Shown here: in pieces, positions 12,510 to 13,015 of the stretch
How positions within the stretch are numbered: the first letter of the stretch is position 1
Layout of the letters: every line of letters starts with the position of its first letter
Source of the DNA: WRMS01 sp038562165
GTDB lineage: Bacteria > Bacillota > Peptococcia > DRI-13 > UBA5745
Direction of reading: 5' to 3'
Length of the DNA stretch: 13,015 bases
NCBI GenBank assembly: GCA_038562165.1
Contig: JBCFAO010000063.1
Coordinates: 1-13,015 of the forward strand
Translations under genes and position numbers: made by a program
Notes under the pieces: generated by a model
The model's input: only the letters and a program-made list of their open reading frames with translations
Database searches by the model: none
What the model was told of the DNA's origin: nothing

Positions 12510-12530
12510 ATTTGCGACTGATTCGCAAAT
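12510..12530. promoter_or_regulatory. Operator-like palindrome at the zur transcription start (Zur box candidate)
   Basis: ATTTGCGA-N5-TCGCAAAT, a perfect 8-bp dyad spanning 21 bp, lies just downstream of the -10 and upstream of the zur ribosome site. Size and position fit a Fur-superfamily box repressing its own operon. A related half-site, ATTTGCG, occurs before znuA on the minus strand (11707-11713). Confidence 0.7.
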
Positions 12531-12537
12531 CTTATTT

Positions 12538-12567
12538 ACTATACCACCAACTGCCAGCTTTTGTCAA
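12538..12567 (-). promoter_or_regulatory. SigmaA promoter of the zur-znu cluster
   Basis: On the minus strand, a perfect TTGACA (12562-12567) and TATAGT (12538-12543) are 18 nt apart. The predicted start, near 12530, falls at the edge of the palindrome at 12510-12530. Confidence 0.75.
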
Positions 12568-12618
12568 TCGAAACTGGCGATAGGGGATACGGATTGCTGG
12601 GATAAATTTTTGCATCAT

Positions 12619-12656
12619 AAAAGGTACTGTCCCAAGTTAAGGAACAGTACCTTTTT
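12619..12656. terminator. Orphan bidirectional terminator-like hairpin
   Basis: A perfect 12-bp stem (AAAAGGTACTGT at 12619-12630 with ACAGTACCTTTT at 12644-12655) with a 13-nt loop and T/A tracts on both sides. No recognised gene ends here. It may insulate the zur promoter from the insertion element or be left from a lost gene. Confidence 0.65.
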
Positions 12657-12686
12657 AGATGCGCCCGGCATGGAAGCGCAGGCGTT

Positions 12687-12730
12687 TTGCTCAAAATTGC
12701 AGGTTTGTACGAGGCCGCTGAAAAAGTCGC
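12687..12730 (+). repeat. Dispersed repeat, right copy
   Basis: Matches the reverse complement of 106-149 at 36 of 44 bases. Its first part also resembles the two 27-bp repeats that follow (TGCTCAAAA...), suggesting one repeat family. Confidence 0.6.
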
Positions 12731-12770
12731 AGTTCGTATAGTGGCTAAAATCGGATTCACTGTTGCCAAC

Positions 12771-12797
12771 TGCTCAAAAATCGAGGTTGTGTGACGG
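12771..12797 (+). repeat. 27-bp direct repeat, copy 1
   Basis: Begins TGCTCAAAAATCGA and ends GTTGTGTGACGG. Identical to copy 2 except for one base (GAGG versus GAAG). The copies are 61 bp apart, start to start. Confidence 0.75.
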
Positions 12798-12831
12798 CAA
12801 ACAGGGGATTTTACCTGTTTTCGCTTCCAGA

Positions 12832-12858
12832 TGCTCAAAAATCGAAGTTGTGTGACGG
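12832..12858 (+). repeat. 27-bp direct repeat, copy 2
   Basis: Differs at one position from the copy at 12771-12797. A weaker related segment (GAGCCAATTTGAGGTTATGT) lies at 12883-12902, next to the presumed insertion-sequence end. Confidence 0.75.
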
Positions 12859-12895
12859 ATTATCGGGAGTTCTTCGTAATCTGAGCCAATTTGAG

Positions 12896-13015
12896 GTTAT
12901 GTCCGTATAATGGTGTAAATTAAAAAAGACAAAAAAAAGAGAGAACATGTCTCTCCGTTCGGTTATCATGTAGTTTGCACACCAACAAGAAACCGGAGGA
13001 TGAAGAGACATGCCC
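12896..13015 (+). mobile_element. Probable 5' end of an insertion sequence (partial)
   Basis: The segment has an AT-rich, GTGTAAA-containing end (12913-12919), a short palindrome (GAGAGA-ACATG-TCTCTC, 12939-12955), then GGAGGA and an ATG at 13010. This resembles the left ends of IS256-type elements, whose terminal repeats often contain TTTACAC, but the family call is from memory and the boundary is approximate. Confidence 0.45.
13010..13015 (+). CDS. Start of a CDS, probably transposase (cut by window end)
   Basis: ATG at 13010 follows GGAGGA (12995-13000) by 9 nt. Only two codons (Met-Pro) are inside the window, so the product is inferred entirely from the insertion-sequence-like context. 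Confidence 0.4.

Larger units (their letters stand above)
12531..13009. other. Non-coding, repeat-rich region right of zur
   Basis: Apart from the zur promoter, these 479 bases hold no supported gene. They contain the orphan hairpin (12619-12656), the right copy of the dispersed repeat (12687-12730), two near-identical 27-bp direct repeats, and the probable start of an insertion sequence. Confidence 0.6.

Noticed and set aside
12496..12528. Upstream TTG start for the Fur-family regulator
   Set aside because: It would put the operator palindrome and the GGAGGTG ribosome site inside the coding region; TTG 12495 fits family length better.
12539..12838. Minus-strand 99-codon frame right of zur
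   Set aside because: It overlaps the zur promoter, the orphan terminator and several repeats, with no recognisable domain.
12687..12858. CRISPR array
   Set aside because: Only two near-identical units, with other copies diverged, irregular spacing and no cas genes.

Overview
The window looks like chromosomal DNA of an anaerobic, endospore-forming Firmicute (Clostridia/Peptococcaceae-like). The main evidence is an adjacent spoIIGA-sigE pair, which is specific to sporulating Firmicutes. Strong GGAGG ribosome binding sites, TTG start codons, a small clostridial-type ferredoxin and an orphan molybdopterin oxidoreductase agree with this. Genus-level placement is not possible from the sequence alone.

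Layout. 1-349 is non-coding, with a hairpin, a dispersed repeat and a promoter. 350-1744 (+) encodes a cyclic-nucleotide-binding domain fused to a DUF2225 domain. 1964-2863 (-) is a CDF-family metal exporter. 3069-4755 (+) is spoIIGA overlapping sigE, the mother-cell sigma factor and its processing protease. The promoter has the abnormally wide -35/-10 spacing known from Spo0A-dependent spoIIG promoters. sigG, usually next, is absent. 4838-5293 (+) is an ArgA-like GNAT acetyltransferase with its own promoter and palindrome. 5430-5618 (+) is a 62-residue ferredoxin, convergent with a molybdopterin oxidoreductase (5679-7694, -) across a bidirectional terminator. 7929-8318 (+) is a short flavodoxin-fold protein, divergent from the oxidoreductase, with a long and probably structured leader.

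8339-12495 (-) is a zinc-uptake cluster. In transcription order it is a Fur-family regulator (Zur-like), a small Cys/His membrane protein, ZnuA with a large His/Asp-rich insert, ZnuC, ZnuB and a lipoprotein with a DUF1980-like segment. A good sigmaA promoter precedes the regulator, and a 21-bp operator-like palindrome lies at its start site. ZnuA would capture Zn2+ outside the membrane, ZnuB and ZnuC would import it, and the regulator would shut the cluster off when zinc is plentiful. The CDF exporter is the opposite arm of the same homeostasis.

12531-13015 is a non-coding, repeat-rich stretch with an orphan terminator. It ends at the probable 5' end of an insertion sequence whose transposase start is just inside the window. 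A 44-bp repeat there is the inverted counterpart of one at the left edge.

Most interesting non-coding signals: the flavodoxin leader with a hidden small ORF, the spoIIG promoter geometry (possibly leaderless), the hairpin between the small membrane protein and znuA, and the inverted dispersed repeats. All functional claims are read from sequence patterns without database searches.
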